64,000 nt of DNA from Aliivibrio sifiae (GCF_002954715.1 NZ_MSCP01000001.1:304743-368742); one strand, 5' to 3'; positions 50,673 through 59,627 are shown, numbered from the stretch's first letter. The notes: generated by a model not told the origin, from the sequence alone. A program made the numbers and translations.

Positions 50673-51161
50673 ATGAAAAAATTCATTATAGCGCTTATGT
50701 CAGCAGGACTACTGTTTGCAGGTGCAGTACAAGCAGAATCAGAACAAACTACCGAATCACCAACCACGGAATTAAATAACCCTGGTGGTATTGGTGGTGT
50801 AGAATCATTACGTGGAGCATCAGAGCTAGAAGCAACTCGTCCTGCGGATGATTTTAAACGTTTTCCTCGTGATCACGCATTAGAAAGTGATTATGTTTAT
50901 CAGCCACCATTGGTACCACATACAATTCGTAACTATGAAGTATCATTGAACGCGAATAAATGTCTATCATGTCACAGCTGGAAAAACGCAAAAGAAATGG
51001 GCGCAACGAAGATCAGTGTAACGCACTATGTGAATCGTGAAGATGCTGTACTTTCAGATGTATCACCTCGTCGTTATTTCTGTCTACAATGTCATGTCCC
51101 TCAAGCTGATGCTAAACCGTTAGTTGAGAATGAATTTGAACGTGTGGACTCATTGCGCTAG
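50673..51161 (+). CDS. napB: Periplasmic nitrate reductase electron transfer subunit NapB
   Basis: 162 aa diheme cytochrome c that passes electrons from NapC to NapA. Signal peptide MKKFIIALMSAGLLFAGAVQA; heme-binding motifs CLSCH and CLQCH about 42 residues apart; distal histidines in the PLVPHTIRNYE and KISVTHY segments. GGCGGAG precedes the ATG. In the nap operon, 32 bases before napC. Confidence 0.94.
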   Translation: MKKFIIALMSAGLLFAGAVQAESEQTTESPTTELNNPGGIGGVESLRGASELEATRPADDFKRFPRDHALESDYVYQPPLVPHTIRNYEVSLNANKCLSCHSWKNAKEMGATKISVTHYVNREDAVLSDVSPRRYFCLQCHVPQADAKPLVENEFERVDSLR

Positions 51162-51193
51162 TTGATAGCCAATACCGTTAAGAGAGGCTATAC

Positions 51194-51769
51194 ATGAAAT
51201 TATTAAAAGCATTTTGGAAGCGTTTTTCATCTCCAAGTAAAGCGGCAGTAGGCATCGTCCTATTTATGGGTTTTATGGGTGGGTTACTTTTCTGGGGCGC
51301 ATTTAACACGGGTATGGAAGCAACCAATACAGAAGAATTCTGTTCTGGCTGTCACGCCCCAATAGTTAAAGAGATCCAAGAAACGATTCACTACTCAAAC
51401 CGTTCTGGTGTTCGTGCTATCTGTTCTGATTGTCACGTCCCTCATAACTGGACAGATAAAATCGTACGTAAAGTTCAAGCATCAAAAGAATTGTTTGCGC
51501 ATTACGTAACTAAAACGATTGATACTGAAGAGAAATTCAAAGAGCGTCGTGGTCATCTAGCAGAGCGAGAATGGCACCGAATGAAAGAGAATAACTCCCA
51601 AGAGTGTCGTAACTGCCATGAATTTAACTACATGGATTTCTCAGAGCAAGGTCCTCGTAGTGCTAAACAGCACTCAACGGCATTAGCATCAGGTGATAAA
51701 ACCTGTGTAGATTGTCATAAAGGTATTGCTCATAAACTGCCTGACATGTCTGGCGTTGAAGGTTGGTAA
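51194..51769 (+). CDS. napC: Membrane tetraheme cytochrome NapC
   Basis: 191 aa NapC/NirT quinol dehydrogenase anchored by one N-terminal transmembrane helix (about residues 17-38). Four CxxCH motifs (CSGCH, CSDCH, CRNCH, CVDCH) bind heme c. It oxidises menaquinol or ubiquinol and feeds NapB-NapA. The operon lacks napGH, so NapC should be the only quinol link. Followed by a tiny membrane protein gene 10 bases on. Confidence 0.95.
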   Translation: MKLLKAFWKRFSSPSKAAVGIVLFMGFMGGLLFWGAFNTGMEATNTEEFCSGCHAPIVKEIQETIHYSNRSGVRAICSDCHVPHNWTDKIVRKVQASKELFAHYVTKTIDTEEKFKERRGHLAEREWHRMKENNSQECRNCHEFNYMDFSEQGPRSAKQHSTALASGDKTCVDCHKGIAHKLPDMSGVEGW

Positions 51770-51779
51770 GGAGCTTACT

Positions 51780-51911
51780 ATGAGTACTTTAGAATCAGTT
51801 ATTTGGCATACACTAGGCTATATCGCTATGCCATCCATCATTTTAGGTGGTTTTGCTGCGGTTGCTGTGTTGTCTATTTGGGTGTTATCACTTAAAGCAG
51901 ACAAAGAGTAA
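51780..51911 (+). CDS. Tiny membrane protein of the nap operon (TIGR02808-like)
   Basis: 43 aa protein, MSTLESVIWHTLGYIAMPSI..., with one long hydrophobic helix (about residues 13-36) and a charged LKADKE tail. AAGGAG is 7 bases upstream of the ATG, 10 bases after the napC stop. It resembles the short TIGR02808 family found at the end of nap operons in Vibrio and relatives, possibly replacing NapE; no activity is known. An intrinsic terminator follows, closing the operon. Confidence 0.75.
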   Translation: MSTLESVIWHTLGYIAMPSIILGGFAAVAVLSIWVLSLKADKE

Positions 51912-51938
51912 GACGTTAGGCGTCATATCGATAATAAG

Positions 51939-51974
51939 AAAGAGATGAAGAGATTGAGCTTCATCTCTTTTTTT
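51939..51974 (+). terminator. Intrinsic terminator of the nap operon
   Basis: Perfect 12-bp stem AAAGAGATGAAG / CTTCATCTCTTT (51939-51950, 51959-51970), 8-base loop, run of T. It ends a few bases before the stop of the convergent DUF2956 gene. Confidence 0.8.
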
Positions 51975-51976
51975 AT

Positions 51977-52336
51977 TTAAAAACCGAGTACTGAATAATA
52001 AATAAAGCCAGCCCAGCTTAGAGCAAGTAATATCCATGGTAATGTTTTGTTCGATTCTGAATTTATTTGGTCTTGCTGAGCCTGTTTTGTTTCAATGTCT
52101 GAAACCGTTTCATCATTCTGTTTTTGGCGTAGTGTTTTTTTCTTTAGTTTATCTGCTTCCCTAGCTTTTTCTTTCTGCTGCTTTTTATATAAAGTAATTC
52201 CCTTTTCAATTCCTTGGGCAATCAATTTAGTTTGTTCTTTTGTTTGCGCTGGTTTTTGTGTAGCTTTAGCTATCTTCATCGCTTCTTGTTGAGTTTCAAC
52301 TGACGCGGTCTCTTTTGTTTTTTTGTTGTTTGTCAT
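51977..52336 (-). CDS. DUF2956-family protein
   Basis: 119 aa protein resembling DUF2956: SVETQQEAMKIAKATQKPAQTKEQTKLIAQGIEKGI, in part, is the family's conserved N-terminal region; then a Lys/Glu-rich coiled coil (about residues 50-80) and one C-terminal transmembrane helix (about 98-116). Function unknown. Such a tail-anchored layout suggests a cytoplasmic domain held at the inner membrane. Divergent from the DUF2919 gene. Confidence 0.72.
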   Translation of the reverse strand: MTNNKKTKETASVETQQEAMKIAKATQKPAQTKEQTKLIAQGIEKGITLYKKQQKEKAREADKLKKKTLRQKQNDETVSDIETKQAQQDQINSESNKTLPWILLALSWAGFIYYSVLGF

Positions 52337-52426
52337 AATTATTCTTTATTTTTAATATTTGAGAGTATCTTTGTGTATATTTAAACAGTAACTGATACAA
52401 AGTGTGACGGCAGCATTGCTTTTGAT

Positions 52427-52461
52427 CTTTGAACTGTCTTCAGCTCAAAGTTTTTATTTTA
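52427..52461 (+). terminator. Orphan plus-strand terminator between divergent genes
   Basis: 10-bp stem CTTTGAACTG / CAGCTCAAAG (52427-52436, 52441-52450, one mismatch), TCTT loop, then TTTTTATTTT. It is oriented for the plus strand, yet the gene to the left (52336) runs the other way and the next plus-strand gene starts only at 52541. It therefore implies a short RNA starting after 52337, or attenuation of the DUF2919 transcript. No protein-coding ORF was recognised in the 204-base gap. Confidence 0.6.
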
Positions 52462-52540
52462 TCCAATCGTTATTTTTAATTATTTCAGTAAGCTGAACAA
52501 GTCTACTGAGAAAATTGTTAGTTTATTTTTAAGGTAGAAA

Positions 52541-52990
52541 ATGCACTATTCATTTGATGCATATGATGAACATGGTTGGTTAAAACCACCTGTATGGTTA
52601 TGGTTTGGTTGGGCTATTTTAATTCGTTCTGTTGTTGTTTTTATAATGGCAGGAGCGAGTCGTGAACAAGGTACAGATTTACTGGCATTGTTTTACCCTA
52701 ATCATACGCATCTTTACACGAGTTTGTATTTAAGCTTACCCATTGTATTTTTTATGTGGTTAAGTAGTTTTAAAAAGCCAACAAGACCTTTTATGCTCAC
52801 CCTTTGGAAGCAAGGTCGATGGCTAACCATTATTATGGTTCTTATTGATCTCGCCATGCTAATTGAATCAGTAGTGGTGAGTCGTGGAGAGTTTCAGTTG
52901 GGAAGTGCTGTGATTATTTTACTTCTTAGCTGGTTTTTAATTTTTTTACTTCGTAGCAAAAGAGTAAAGATATGTTTTAGTCTGACGTAG
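52541..52990 (+). CDS. DUF2919-family membrane protein
   Basis: 149 aa integral membrane protein with four hydrophobic segments (about residues 18-37, 60-77, 93-110 and 122-140). The N-terminal DAYDEHGWLKPPVWLWFGW is characteristic of DUF2919. Function unknown. It ends 11 bases before the next gene, whose Shine-Dalgarno overlaps its stop codon, suggesting coupling. Confidence 0.72.
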   Translation: MHYSFDAYDEHGWLKPPVWLWFGWAILIRSVVVFIMAGASREQGTDLLALFYPNHTHLYTSLYLSLPIVFFMWLSSFKKPTRPFMLTLWKQGRWLTIIMVLIDLAMLIESVVVSRGEFQLGSAVIILLLSWFLIFLLRSKRVKICFSLT

Positions 52991-53001
52991 AGGTGAAGAC
53001 G

Positions 53002-53391
53002 ATGGATTTATCAGCTGGAGCGCTTTTATTTAGCGCTTTATTAAGCCCGTTAGCAATGGCTGATTGGCAATTGGACTTAGGATTAGAGATTAACCGTCCT
53101 GATTTACAACGTATTAGTAATTCTTCTGCATCATTAGTGCTAGGGGAAGAGACTCTTGTATTTAATTCCATAGATCAACAGTCACAAGTGAAAGCATGGG
53201 CTGAAATAAAAAATATCAACGCGGAAAATGTAGAGATTGCTTTTCGAGTAACAGAAGAGGGAAATGGTAATGTACGTACTCTTTGTGCTCCGACGATTAT
53301 TACTAAGTTAAACAATCAAGAGTCTTATATGGTTTCTGATTCTTCGGCAAAAGAAACAGTAAAATTATCAGTAGAAGTGATTTCTTCATAA
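53002..53391 (+). CDS. Exported hypothetical protein (129 aa)
   Basis: Unknown protein with a signal peptide (GALLFSALLSPLAMA) and a beta-rich mature region with the segments LDLGLEINRPDLQR and INAENVEIAFRVTEEG; one cysteine. No family recognised. ATG 53002 is preferred because GAGG at 52990-52993 lies 8 bases upstream; a GTG at 52993 would add a lysine helpful for a signal peptide but has no ribosome site. It is coupled to the DUF2919 gene. Confidence 0.6.
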   Translation: MDLSAGALLFSALLSPLAMADWQLDLGLEINRPDLQRISNSSASLVLGEETLVFNSIDQQSQVKAWAEIKNINAENVEIAFRVTEEGNGNVRTLCAPTIITKLNNQESYMVSDSSAKETVKLSVEVISS

Positions 53392-53473
53392 ACTCTTATT
53401 AATTATCAAACAATCCCATGATTTATTACATATAATGGACTCAGTTAATTCAAAATAGAAAGGAACTGAGTTC

Positions 53474-54379
53474 ATGTCTTACACCCCTCAAACGGCATTA
53501 CTGCCAGAACCAGATCGATTTGCATTATACGTAACTCTAAATATCAAAAGTAATCCTCAGCTTGTATTAGAACAGTTACAAGCGCTTCCTGCTTTGATCA
53601 TTGAATTAAATGAAAATCAGCCAGATGCAAATTTAAGCAGCGCGGTTTCTTTTGGTTCTGAATTCTGGTCAACCCTATCAGTATCAATGCCTTCGGAGTT
53701 GGCTAAGTTTAAGCAATTAGGTAAAGGCGAGATTATTGCTCCAGCAACGCACGGCGACGTACTCATCCATCTTCATTCTAACCGTCATGATTTACATTTT
53801 TATATTCTACGTAAATTGATGAATGTAATTTCTGAGCATGTAGAAATTAAAGAAGAGACTTCTGGATACCGTTTTTTAGATTCTCGTGACATGACTGATT
53901 TCGTTGATGGCACTGAAAATCCAAAAAATGAAGCTCGTGCTGAGGTTGCCTTAATTAAAGAGGGGGAATTTGCGGGCGGTAGCTACATGATGTGTCAACG
54001 TTTCGTGCATAAGATCCCAGCATGGAATCGCTTATCTGTTTCAGCTCAAGAAAAAGTAATAGGTCGTACTAAGCCTGATTCAATCGAGCTAGAAGACGTT
54101 CCTGCGGCTTCTCACGTAGGTCGTGTAGATATTAAAGAAGATGGCAAGGGCGTTAAGATTCTGCGTCACAGCTTGCCGTATGGTTCGGTTTCTGGTGACC
54201 ATGGTTTATTGTTTATTGCTTATTGTCACTCTGTACATAACTTCCAAGTGATGTTGGATAGTATGTATGGTGAAGTTGATGGTAAAACAGATCAATTATT
54301 ACGATTTACGGATGCCGTGACGGGGGGGTATTTCTTTGCTCCATCAGAAGAGATGTTTGCTGAACTAAAAGTGAAATAA
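53474..54379 (+). CDS. DyP-type (dye-decolourising) heme peroxidase
   Basis: 301 aa heme peroxidase of the cytoplasmic YfeX-like branch. The GxxDG-type motif FVDGTENP carries the distal catalytic Asp; a His (around HVGRVDIKEDG) and the following HSLPYGSVSGDHGL segment with the distal Arg region (LRHSLPYG) are typical. No signal peptide. It could oxidise porphyrinogens or phenolic compounds; the natural substrate is unknown. No encapsulin gene is nearby. A terminator follows. Confidence 0.9.
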   Translation: MSYTPQTALLPEPDRFALYVTLNIKSNPQLVLEQLQALPALIIELNENQPDANLSSAVSFGSEFWSTLSVSMPSELAKFKQLGKGEIIAPATHGDVLIHLHSNRHDLHFYILRKLMNVISEHVEIKEETSGYRFLDSRDMTDFVDGTENPKNEARAEVALIKEGEFAGGSYMMCQRFVHKIPAWNRLSVSAQEKVIGRTKPDSIELEDVPAASHVGRVDIKEDGKGVKILRHSLPYGSVSGDHGLLFIAYCHSVHNFQVMLDSMYGEVDGKTDQLLRFTDAVTGGYFFAPSEEMFAELKVK

Positions 54380-54455
54380 TACTGATAATATAAGGTAAGT
54401 GGCAGTTTTGGCATTTATCTTATTTAGATTTATTTGATTACGATAAAGCAGATAC

Positions 54456-54503
54456 AAAAAGGCCGCAGTTACTTATTAAATAAGATAACTACGGCCTTTT
54501 TTA
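54456..54503. terminator. Bidirectional terminator between DyP peroxidase and crr
   Basis: Interrupted long stem: GGCCG/CGGCC (54461-54465, 54492-54496) and AGTTA/TAACT (54467-54471, 54486-54490) extended by A and T runs at both ends. Confidence 0.72.
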
Positions 54504-54539
54504 TTGTCTTTAATTAACTAGCTTAATCTTTTAAAAAGA

Positions 54540-55049
54540 TTATTTAGTTACTTTAAGAACTGGAGACTCACCAACAGTAACAGCACCAGAAAGCTTAGTA
54601 AGCTCTTTGATTTCGTCCATGTTAGAGATAACAACAGGAGTTAGAGTTGATTTAGCGTGCTCTTCTAGGTACGCAAGATCAAATTCGATTACTGTGTCAC
54701 CAGCTTTAACTTCTTGGCCTTCTTCAGCGATACGAGTAAAGCCTTGACCTTTAAGTTCAACTGTGTCGATACCGAAGTGAACGAAAAGCTCGATGCCATC
54801 GTTAGACTCGATAGAGAAAGCGTGGTTAGTTTCGAAGATTTTACCGATTGTACCGTTAACTGGAGCAACCATTTTGTTGCCAGCTGGTTTGATAGCAATA
54901 CCGTCACCAACGATTTTTTCAGCGAATACTACGTCTGGCACATCTTCGATGTTTACAATTTCACCAGAAAGAGGTGCGATGATGTCGATAGCACCAGCGT
55001 CAGCGCTTTCAGAAGAAAATGCGCTTTTAATTTTGTCAAACAGACCCAT
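54540..55049 (-). CDS. crr: PTS glucose-specific EIIA component
   Basis: 169 aa cytoplasmic phosphocarrier that passes phosphate to EIIBC-Glc and governs inducer exclusion and adenylate cyclase. The phosphorylated His91 lies in [13 protein letters not shown], with the partner His76 in [13 protein letters not shown] precedes the ATG. Third gene of ptsH-ptsI-crr; a 76-base gap with a hairpin separates it from ptsI. Confidence 0.97.
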   Translation of the reverse strand: MGLFDKIKSAFSSESADAGAIDIIAPLSGEIVNIEDVPDVVFAEKIVGDGIAIKPAGNKMVAPVNGTIGKIFETNHAFSIESNDGIELFVHFGIDTVELKGQGFTRIAEEGQEVKAGDTVIEFDLAYLEEHAKSTLTPVVISNMDEIKELTKLSGAVTVGESPVLKVTK

Positions 55050-55076
55050 TGTGTAGCTCCCTAAAGTTTATATTAA

Positions 55077-55101
55077 ATAGCCACTAAAACTTAGTGGCTA
55101 T
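55077..55101 (-). other. Hairpin between ptsI and crr
   Basis: Perfect 11-bp inverted repeat (ATAGCCACTAA / TTAGTGGCTAT, 55077-55087 and 55091-55101) with a 3-base loop; minus-strand continuation TTTAATAT is only weakly T-rich. Likely an attenuator or mRNA boundary that sets crr apart from ptsHI. Confidence 0.5.
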
Positions 55102-55125
55102 ATTTAATTCTTTGCAACTATACTA

Positions 55126-56850
55126 TTACTTAGTATTTTCTGCGATAAATTTTTCAACGTGTGCTTCAATTTCTGCTGCTGTTGGCATTTGAAGTGCTTC
55201 ATCTGCCATTGCTTTTACTGCTGCAAAGTTTGAGTTACGGACGATTTTCTTAACAAGAGGGATAGAAATACCACTCATGCTGAATTCGTCTAAGCCCATA
55301 CCTAGAAGAAGTAAGCTTGCACGTTCATCACCGGCTAACTCGCCACACATACCTGTCCATTTACCTTCTTTGTGAGAAGCATCGATTACTTGCTTGATAA
55401 CAAGCAGAACCGCTGGAGATAGTGGGTTGTATAGGTGAGAAATCATTTCGTTACCACGGTCAACAGCAAGAGTATATTGTGTTAAATCGTTAGTACCGAT
55501 AGAGAAGAAGCTAACTTCTTTCGCTAAGTGATGTGCAATTGCAGCGGCAGCAGGCGTTTCAACCATTACACCGATTTCGATGCTTTCGTCAAACGCTAGG
55601 CCTTCAGCTCGAAGTTCTACTTTGTATTCTTCGATTGCATTTTTCAGCTCACGGATTTCTTCGACAGAAATGATCATAGGGAACATGATACGTAGTTTTC
55701 CGTGTGCAGATGCACGTAAAATACCACGTAATTGATCACGTAGAATTTCACGACGGTCTAAACTGATACGGATTGCACGCCATCCTAAGAATGGGTTCAT
55801 CTCTTCAGGAAGATCCATATATGGTAGATCTTTATCACCACCGATATCCATAGTACGGATAATCACTGGCTCACCATGCATCGCTTCAGCTACTTCTTTA
55901 TAAGCAACATATTGCTCTTCTTCAGTAGGAAGTGCGTCACGATCCATGAATAGGAATTCTGTACGATACAGACCAACACCTTCGCCGCCGTTACGGATAA
56001 TACCGCCACAGTCTTTAACTGTACCGATGTTACCGCAAACTTCAACTTGGTGGCCATCAAGAGTGATAGCTGGTAAGTCTTTTAGTTTTGCTAGTTCTTC
56101 TTTTTCTGCGACTAAAGTGTCACGGATATTTTTAGATTCTGCTAGCTCAGCTTCTGATGGGTTGATAACAATCTTATTGTTAACAGCATCAAGAATTAAC
56201 ATGTCGCCATTTTTCACTTGCTTAGTGATATCGTTAGTACCAACGATAGCAGGAAGCTCAAGAGAACGCGCCATGATAGATGTATGAGATGTACGACCGC
56301 CGATGTCACAAGCAAAACCAAGAACGTAGTCTAGGTTGATTTGTGCTGTTTCAGAAGGCGTTAAATCGTTAGCAACTAGGATTACTTCTTCATTGATATC
56401 ACTAAGTGAAACAATGTTGATACCTAATGCATTCTTAACAAAGCGGCTACCGATATCACGGATATCTGTAGCTCGCTCTTTTAGATAATCATCATCTAAA
56501 GATTCAAGTGCACAAGCTTGTTCTTCAATTACAGAATAAATTGCAAAATCAGCCGCAAGCTTATCATCTTTGATAAGGGCTAAGATTTCTTCTTCTAGCT
56601 CTTCATCTTCAAGAAGCATAATATGCCCCTCAAAAATAGCTTCTTTTTCTTCGCCAAATGTTGCTAGCGCTTTCGCTTTAACCGCTTCTAATTGCTCAGA
56701 AGACTTAGCTCTAGCGTCAAAGAAACATTTAACTTCTGCTTCTACTTGAGATTCAGAGATTGGAGTTTTGTTTAGGACAATTTCATCTTCCTGAAGTAGT
56801 AGTGCTTTACCAAAAGCAATACCCGGAGATGCTAGAATGCCAGAAATCAT
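55126..56850 (-). CDS. ptsI: PEP-protein phosphotransferase (PTS Enzyme I)
   Basis: Enzyme I of the phosphotransferase system, takes phosphate from PEP and gives it to HPr. 574 aa. N-terminal domain with the phosphorylated His in [13 protein letters not shown], and C-terminal PEP-binding TIM barrel with [25 protein letters not shown] and the CGELAG active-site Cys segment. AAGG lies before the ATG. 57 bases after ptsH. Confidence 0.97.
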   Translation of the reverse strand: MISGILASPGIAFGKALLLQEDEIVLNKTPISESQVEAEVKCFFDARAKSSEQLEAVKAKALATFGEEKEAIFEGHIMLLEDEELEEEILALIKDDKLAADFAIYSVIEEQACALESLDDDYLKERATDIRDIGSRFVKNALGINIVSLSDINEEVILVANDLTPSETAQINLDYVLGFACDIGGRTSHTSIMARSLELPAIVGTNDITKQVKNGDMLILDAVNNKIVINPSEAELAESKNIRDTLVAEKEELAKLKDLPAITLDGHQVEVCGNIGTVKDCGGIIRNGGEGVGLYRTEFLFMDRDALPTEEEQYVAYKEVAEAMHGEPVIIRTMDIGGDKDLPYMDLPEEMNPFLGWRAIRISLDRREILRDQLRGILRASAHGKLRIMFPMIISVEEIRELKNAIEEYKVELRAEGLAFDESIEIGVMVETPAAAAIAHHLAKEVSFFSIGTNDLTQYTLAVDRGNEMISHLYNPLSPAVLLVIKQVIDASHKEGKWTGMCGELAGDERASLLLLGMGLDEFSMSGISIPLVKKIVRNSNFAAVKAMADEALQMPTAAEIEAHVEKFIAENTK

Positions 56851-56907
56851 AGCTTTACCTTAACATTGATCAAATTAGAGAATGAGAATAATTAAAGAAA
56901 AAGCTGA

Positions 56908-57165
56908 TTAATGCAGCTCATCCATTAGTTTAACTAGGTGGTCTACTGCTTCTTTCTCTTGAGCGCCTTCAGCAGAGATAGTTACGTTAGTACCTTTAGT
57001 TAGACCTAAAGTTTGTAGTTTGAAAAGGCTAGTAGCACTTGCGCTTTTGCCGTTAGAAGTAACAGTGATTTTAGCATCAAAACCTTTTGCTTCTTTAACG
57101 AACTGAGCCGCTGGACGTGTGTGAAGGCCGTTTTCTGCAGTGATTACTACGTCTTGTGAATACAT
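56908..57165 (-). CDS. ptsH: PTS phosphocarrier protein HPr
   Basis: 85 aa HPr, which moves phosphate from Enzyme I to sugar-specific EIIA domains. His15 lies in [15 protein letters not shown]; Ser46 in SATSLFKLQ is conserved. First gene of the pts operon, read leftwards. Upstream 318 bases to cysK hold A/T-rich promoter sequence, a possible 16-codon ORF on the other strand and the cysK terminator. Confidence 0.97.
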   Translation of the reverse strand: MYSQDVVITAENGLHTRPAAQFVKEAKGFDAKITVTSNGKSASATSLFKLQTLGLTKGTNVTISAEGAQEKEAVDHLVKLMDELH

Positions 57166-57417
57166 TGTGTATACCCCGATTTATATTTTATGTTGAATTA
57201 ATGTCGTTAACCAATTCTGTTTATGACAGTACTTTCGCACATCATTGCTTCAGAAACAATCCGTCTGAATGTAAATAAGTTAACGACAGTAATTTATACA
57301 TACTGTCTTATTTTGTAATATTTAGGTGGTCCGATATTGATATATTATATTGGATTGTAATTATTTTACACCTAAAAATAAAGTGGCTAGATTATTACTA
57401 AGGAGTGAAATGAAATC

Positions 57418-57447
57418 AACAAAAAAACCCCATAAGGGGCTTTTTTG
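57418..57447 (-). terminator. Intrinsic terminator after cysK
   Basis: On the minus strand a GCCCC-TTAT-GGGGTTTTTTT hairpin (stem at 57428-57431 and 57436-57439 plus A/T flanks) lies 38 bases past the cysK stop. Short stem but a 7-base T run. Confidence 0.62.
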
Positions 57448-57484
57448 GAAGAAAAATTGATTTGAGCACGTTAATATTGCAGAT

Positions 57485-58453
57485 TTATTGCTCGTTTTCT
57501 TGTTCCGTAAACAAACCAGCAAAGAGTGCGGTACTTAGGTAGCGCTCGCCTGAACTTGGCAACACAACCACAATTTGTTTATCTGCAAACTCTGGAAGTT
57601 CAGCAATACGGTTAGCAGCAACTACTGCGGCACCTGAAGAGATACCAGCAAGTATACCTTCTTCTTCCATTAAGCGACGTGTCATTGCAATTGCATCATC
57701 AGAAGTAACTGCTTCAACGCGATCAATGAGTGTCAGATCTAGATTTCCTGGAATAAAACCAGCACCAATACCTTGGATTTTATGTGGTGCAGGCTTTAAA
57801 TCTTGCCCAGCAAGAGCTTGAGCAATTACGGGAGACTCAGCTGGCTCAACAGCGACAGACAGAACTGCTTTATTTTGAGTATGTTTTAGGTAACGACTTG
57901 TTCCTGTTAGTGTGCCACCAGTACCAACACCTGCAACAAATACATCAATATTACCTTCTGTTGCTTCCCAAATCTCAGGCCCAGTTGTTTTTTCATGAAT
58001 TGCAGGGTTTGCAGGGTTATTGAACTGCTGAAGCAATAGGTATTTACTCGGATCGCTCGCGACAATCTCTTCAGCTTTTGCGATCGCGCCACCCATGCCC
58101 TTTGGTGCCTCAGTCAATACAAGATTTGCCCCAAGCGCTTTAAGTAACTTACGACGCTCAAGACTCATTGATGCTGGCATAGTTAGAGTTAGCTTATAAC
58201 CACGAGCAGCAGCAACAAAAGCCAATGCAATTCCGGTGTTACCAGACGTAGGTTCTACCAGTTCAATGCCTTCTTTTAATGTGCCTGCTTTTTCTGCTTC
58301 CCAGATCATGTTTGCGCCAATACGACATTTAACACTGAAGCTTGGGTTACGAGCTTCTACTTTTGCTAATACGTTGCCGTTACTTACACGGTTTAGGCGT
58401 ACAAGAGGGGTGTTACCAATAGTTTGAGAATTATCTTCGTAAATCTTTGTCAT
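57485..58453 (-). CDS. cysK: Cysteine synthase A (O-acetylserine sulfhydrylase)
   Basis: PLP enzyme that forms cysteine from O-acetylserine and sulfide. 322 aa with the ATG at 58453 ([20 protein letters not shown]), which has AAGGA upstream and matches E. coli; the ATG 36 bases earlier is rejected. Lys42 in [14 protein letters not shown] binds [14 protein letters not shown] and [11 protein letters not shown] follow. It neighbours cysZ, as in E. coli cysZ-cysK-ptsHI-crr, with the full order preserved. Confidence 0.96.
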   Translation of the reverse strand: MTKIYEDNSQTIGNTPLVRLNRVSNGNVLAKVEARNPSFSVKCRIGANMIWEAEKAGTLKEGIELVEPTSGNTGIALAFVAAARGYKLTLTMPASMSLERRKLLKALGANLVLTEAPKGMGGAIAKAEEIVASDPSKYLLLQQFNNPANPAIHEKTTGPEIWEATEGNIDVFVAGVGTGGTLTGTSRYLKHTQNKAVLSVAVEPAESPVIAQALAGQDLKPAPHKIQGIGAGFIPGNLDLTLIDRVEAVTSDDAIAMTRRLMEEEGILAGISSGAAVVAANRIAELPEFADKQIVVVLPSSGERYLSTALFAGLFTEQENEQ

Positions 58454-58510
58454 GATCTGTTCCTTCATTTCACGTAGCCCGTGATTCAATATGGAGTAAA
58501 TATTTGGTGA

Positions 58511-58561
58511 CTCATTTGAGTAACTCGACCTACTTAGAATACGAAGAGTTTCTCAAATGAG
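58511..58561. repeat. Inverted repeat between cysZ and cysK
   Basis: Perfect 10-bp arms CTCATTTGAG (58511-58520) and CTCAAATGAG (58552-58561) 31 bases apart, upstream of cysK by 58 bases. Could be a two-part operator or a hairpin after cysZ; the function is unknown. Confidence 0.6.
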
Positions 58562-58582
58562 AAAGGATCGAAAGGTTATAAG

Positions 58583-59341
58583 TTATGGATTAACGTTTTT
58601 ATGTGTATCACGATAGACGTCTACCCACATAGCAGTTGCTCCACAGACTGCGATAGGCATAACAAATAGGTTTAAAATCGGAGTCATTGTAAATAAGGTA
58701 ACTAATGAACCAAAAGATAAGCATTTTCCACGCTTGGTTTTAAGTTCGTCTCTCATTGTTTCAAAAGGTACTTTATGGTTATCAAACGGATAATCACAAT
58801 ATTGTATTGCCATCATCCAAGCGGTAAATAGAAACCATAAAATAGGAGCCACACTTTGACCTATTGCAGGAATAAAAAATAGAATGAATAACCCTAATGC
58901 TTTTGGAAGATAATACTTTAGTTTTTGCCACTCACGTTTAAAGATCCGTGGTAAATCTTTTAATGCATCAATGACACCGCCAGTTGGTGCTGGTTGATTC
59001 GTTAACTTCGCCTCTAGATGCTCTGCGAGAAGACCATTAAATGGTGCAGCAATCCAGTTCGCTAATGTACTAAAAAAGTAAGAGAATACCGCCAGAATAC
59101 TGATGACAATTAGCGGCCATAACAAATAAGAGAGCCAATCTAACCAACTTGGTATTTGAGCTAAAATATGTTCAATCCAACTACCAATTTGATTAAATAA
59201 ATAAAAAAATGAACCTCCTAATAAAATGATATTAATTAATAGGGGGATAAAGACGAAACGACGGATCCCAGGGGTCATCGCCAGTGACATACCTTTCAAA
59301 AAATATTGAATGCCTGATTGGGTTTGTTTTAATGAACTCAT
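58583..59341 (-). CDS. cysZ: Sulfate transporter CysZ
   Basis: 252 aa inner-membrane protein of the CysZ/EI24 family that brings sulfate into the cell for cysteine synthesis. Four to six hydrophobic segments; the conserved [25 protein letters not shown] start and the [10 protein letters not shown] segment are typical. Immediately upstream of cysK in the same direction, sharing the pathway. Divergent from zipA. Confidence 0.93.
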   Translation of the reverse strand: MSSLKQTQSGIQYFLKGMSLAMTPGIRRFVFIPLLINIILLGGSFFYLFNQIGSWIEHILAQIPSWLDWLSYLLWPLIVISILAVFSYFFSTLANWIAAPFNGLLAEHLEAKLTNQPAPTGGVIDALKDLPRIFKREWQKLKYYLPKALGLFILFFIPAIGQSVAPILWFLFTAWMMAIQYCDYPFDNHKVPFETMRDELKTKRGKCLSFGSLVTLFTMTPILNLFVMPIAVCGATAMWVDVYRDTHKNVNP

Positions 59342-59517
59342 AATCTATATTTACATTTTGTGTATCATGCATTCACTATACTCAAAAATACGCACAAAGA
59401 AATGGCATTAGAGTAAATAAAGGCGGTGTAAATTGTTCAAATGTAAGATTTATGTCACCACTTTCATTTTGTTATTCAACAATAGGGCTATTATTTGGTA
59501 CATTACCAATAAGTAGT

Positions 59518-59598
59518 GGTAGATTAACGGTTACAGTTAAACTACCTTCATAGTAGTTGAGGAAAACTTCCTTTGTATTTTTACAAATTAAGGAAGTT
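59518..59598 (+). promoter_or_regulatory. Structured leader upstream of zipA
   Basis: Two successive inverted repeats: GGTAGATTAAC / GTTAAACTACC (59518-59528, 59536-59546, one mismatch) and AACTTCCTT / AAGGAAGTT (59565-59573, 59590-59598) with an inner TGTA/TACA pair. They lie 30-110 bases before the zipA ATG and lack T runs. Between cysZ and zipA no other gene is visible. Confidence 0.45.
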
Positions 59599-59627
59599 CA
59601 ATAAAGCAGAAGAGCAGAGAGTTAGCG

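Noticed and set aside
52405..52420. Sigma-54-like GG...GC before the orphan terminator
   Set aside because: The distance between GG and GC is shorter than the -24/-12 spacing, so a Qrr-like sigma-54 sRNA promoter is not supported.
53474..54379. DyP peroxidase as encapsulin cargo
   Set aside because: No encapsulin shell gene lies nearby, and the C-terminus does not show a recognisable cargo tail.
54714..55064. Open frames of 87-116 codons opposite crr
   Set aside because: Antisense shadows of crr with no Shine-Dalgarno or recognised domain.
55946..56287. 113-codon open frame opposite ptsI
   Set aside because: Antisense of conserved ptsI codons; composition is what the codon bias of the true gene predicts.
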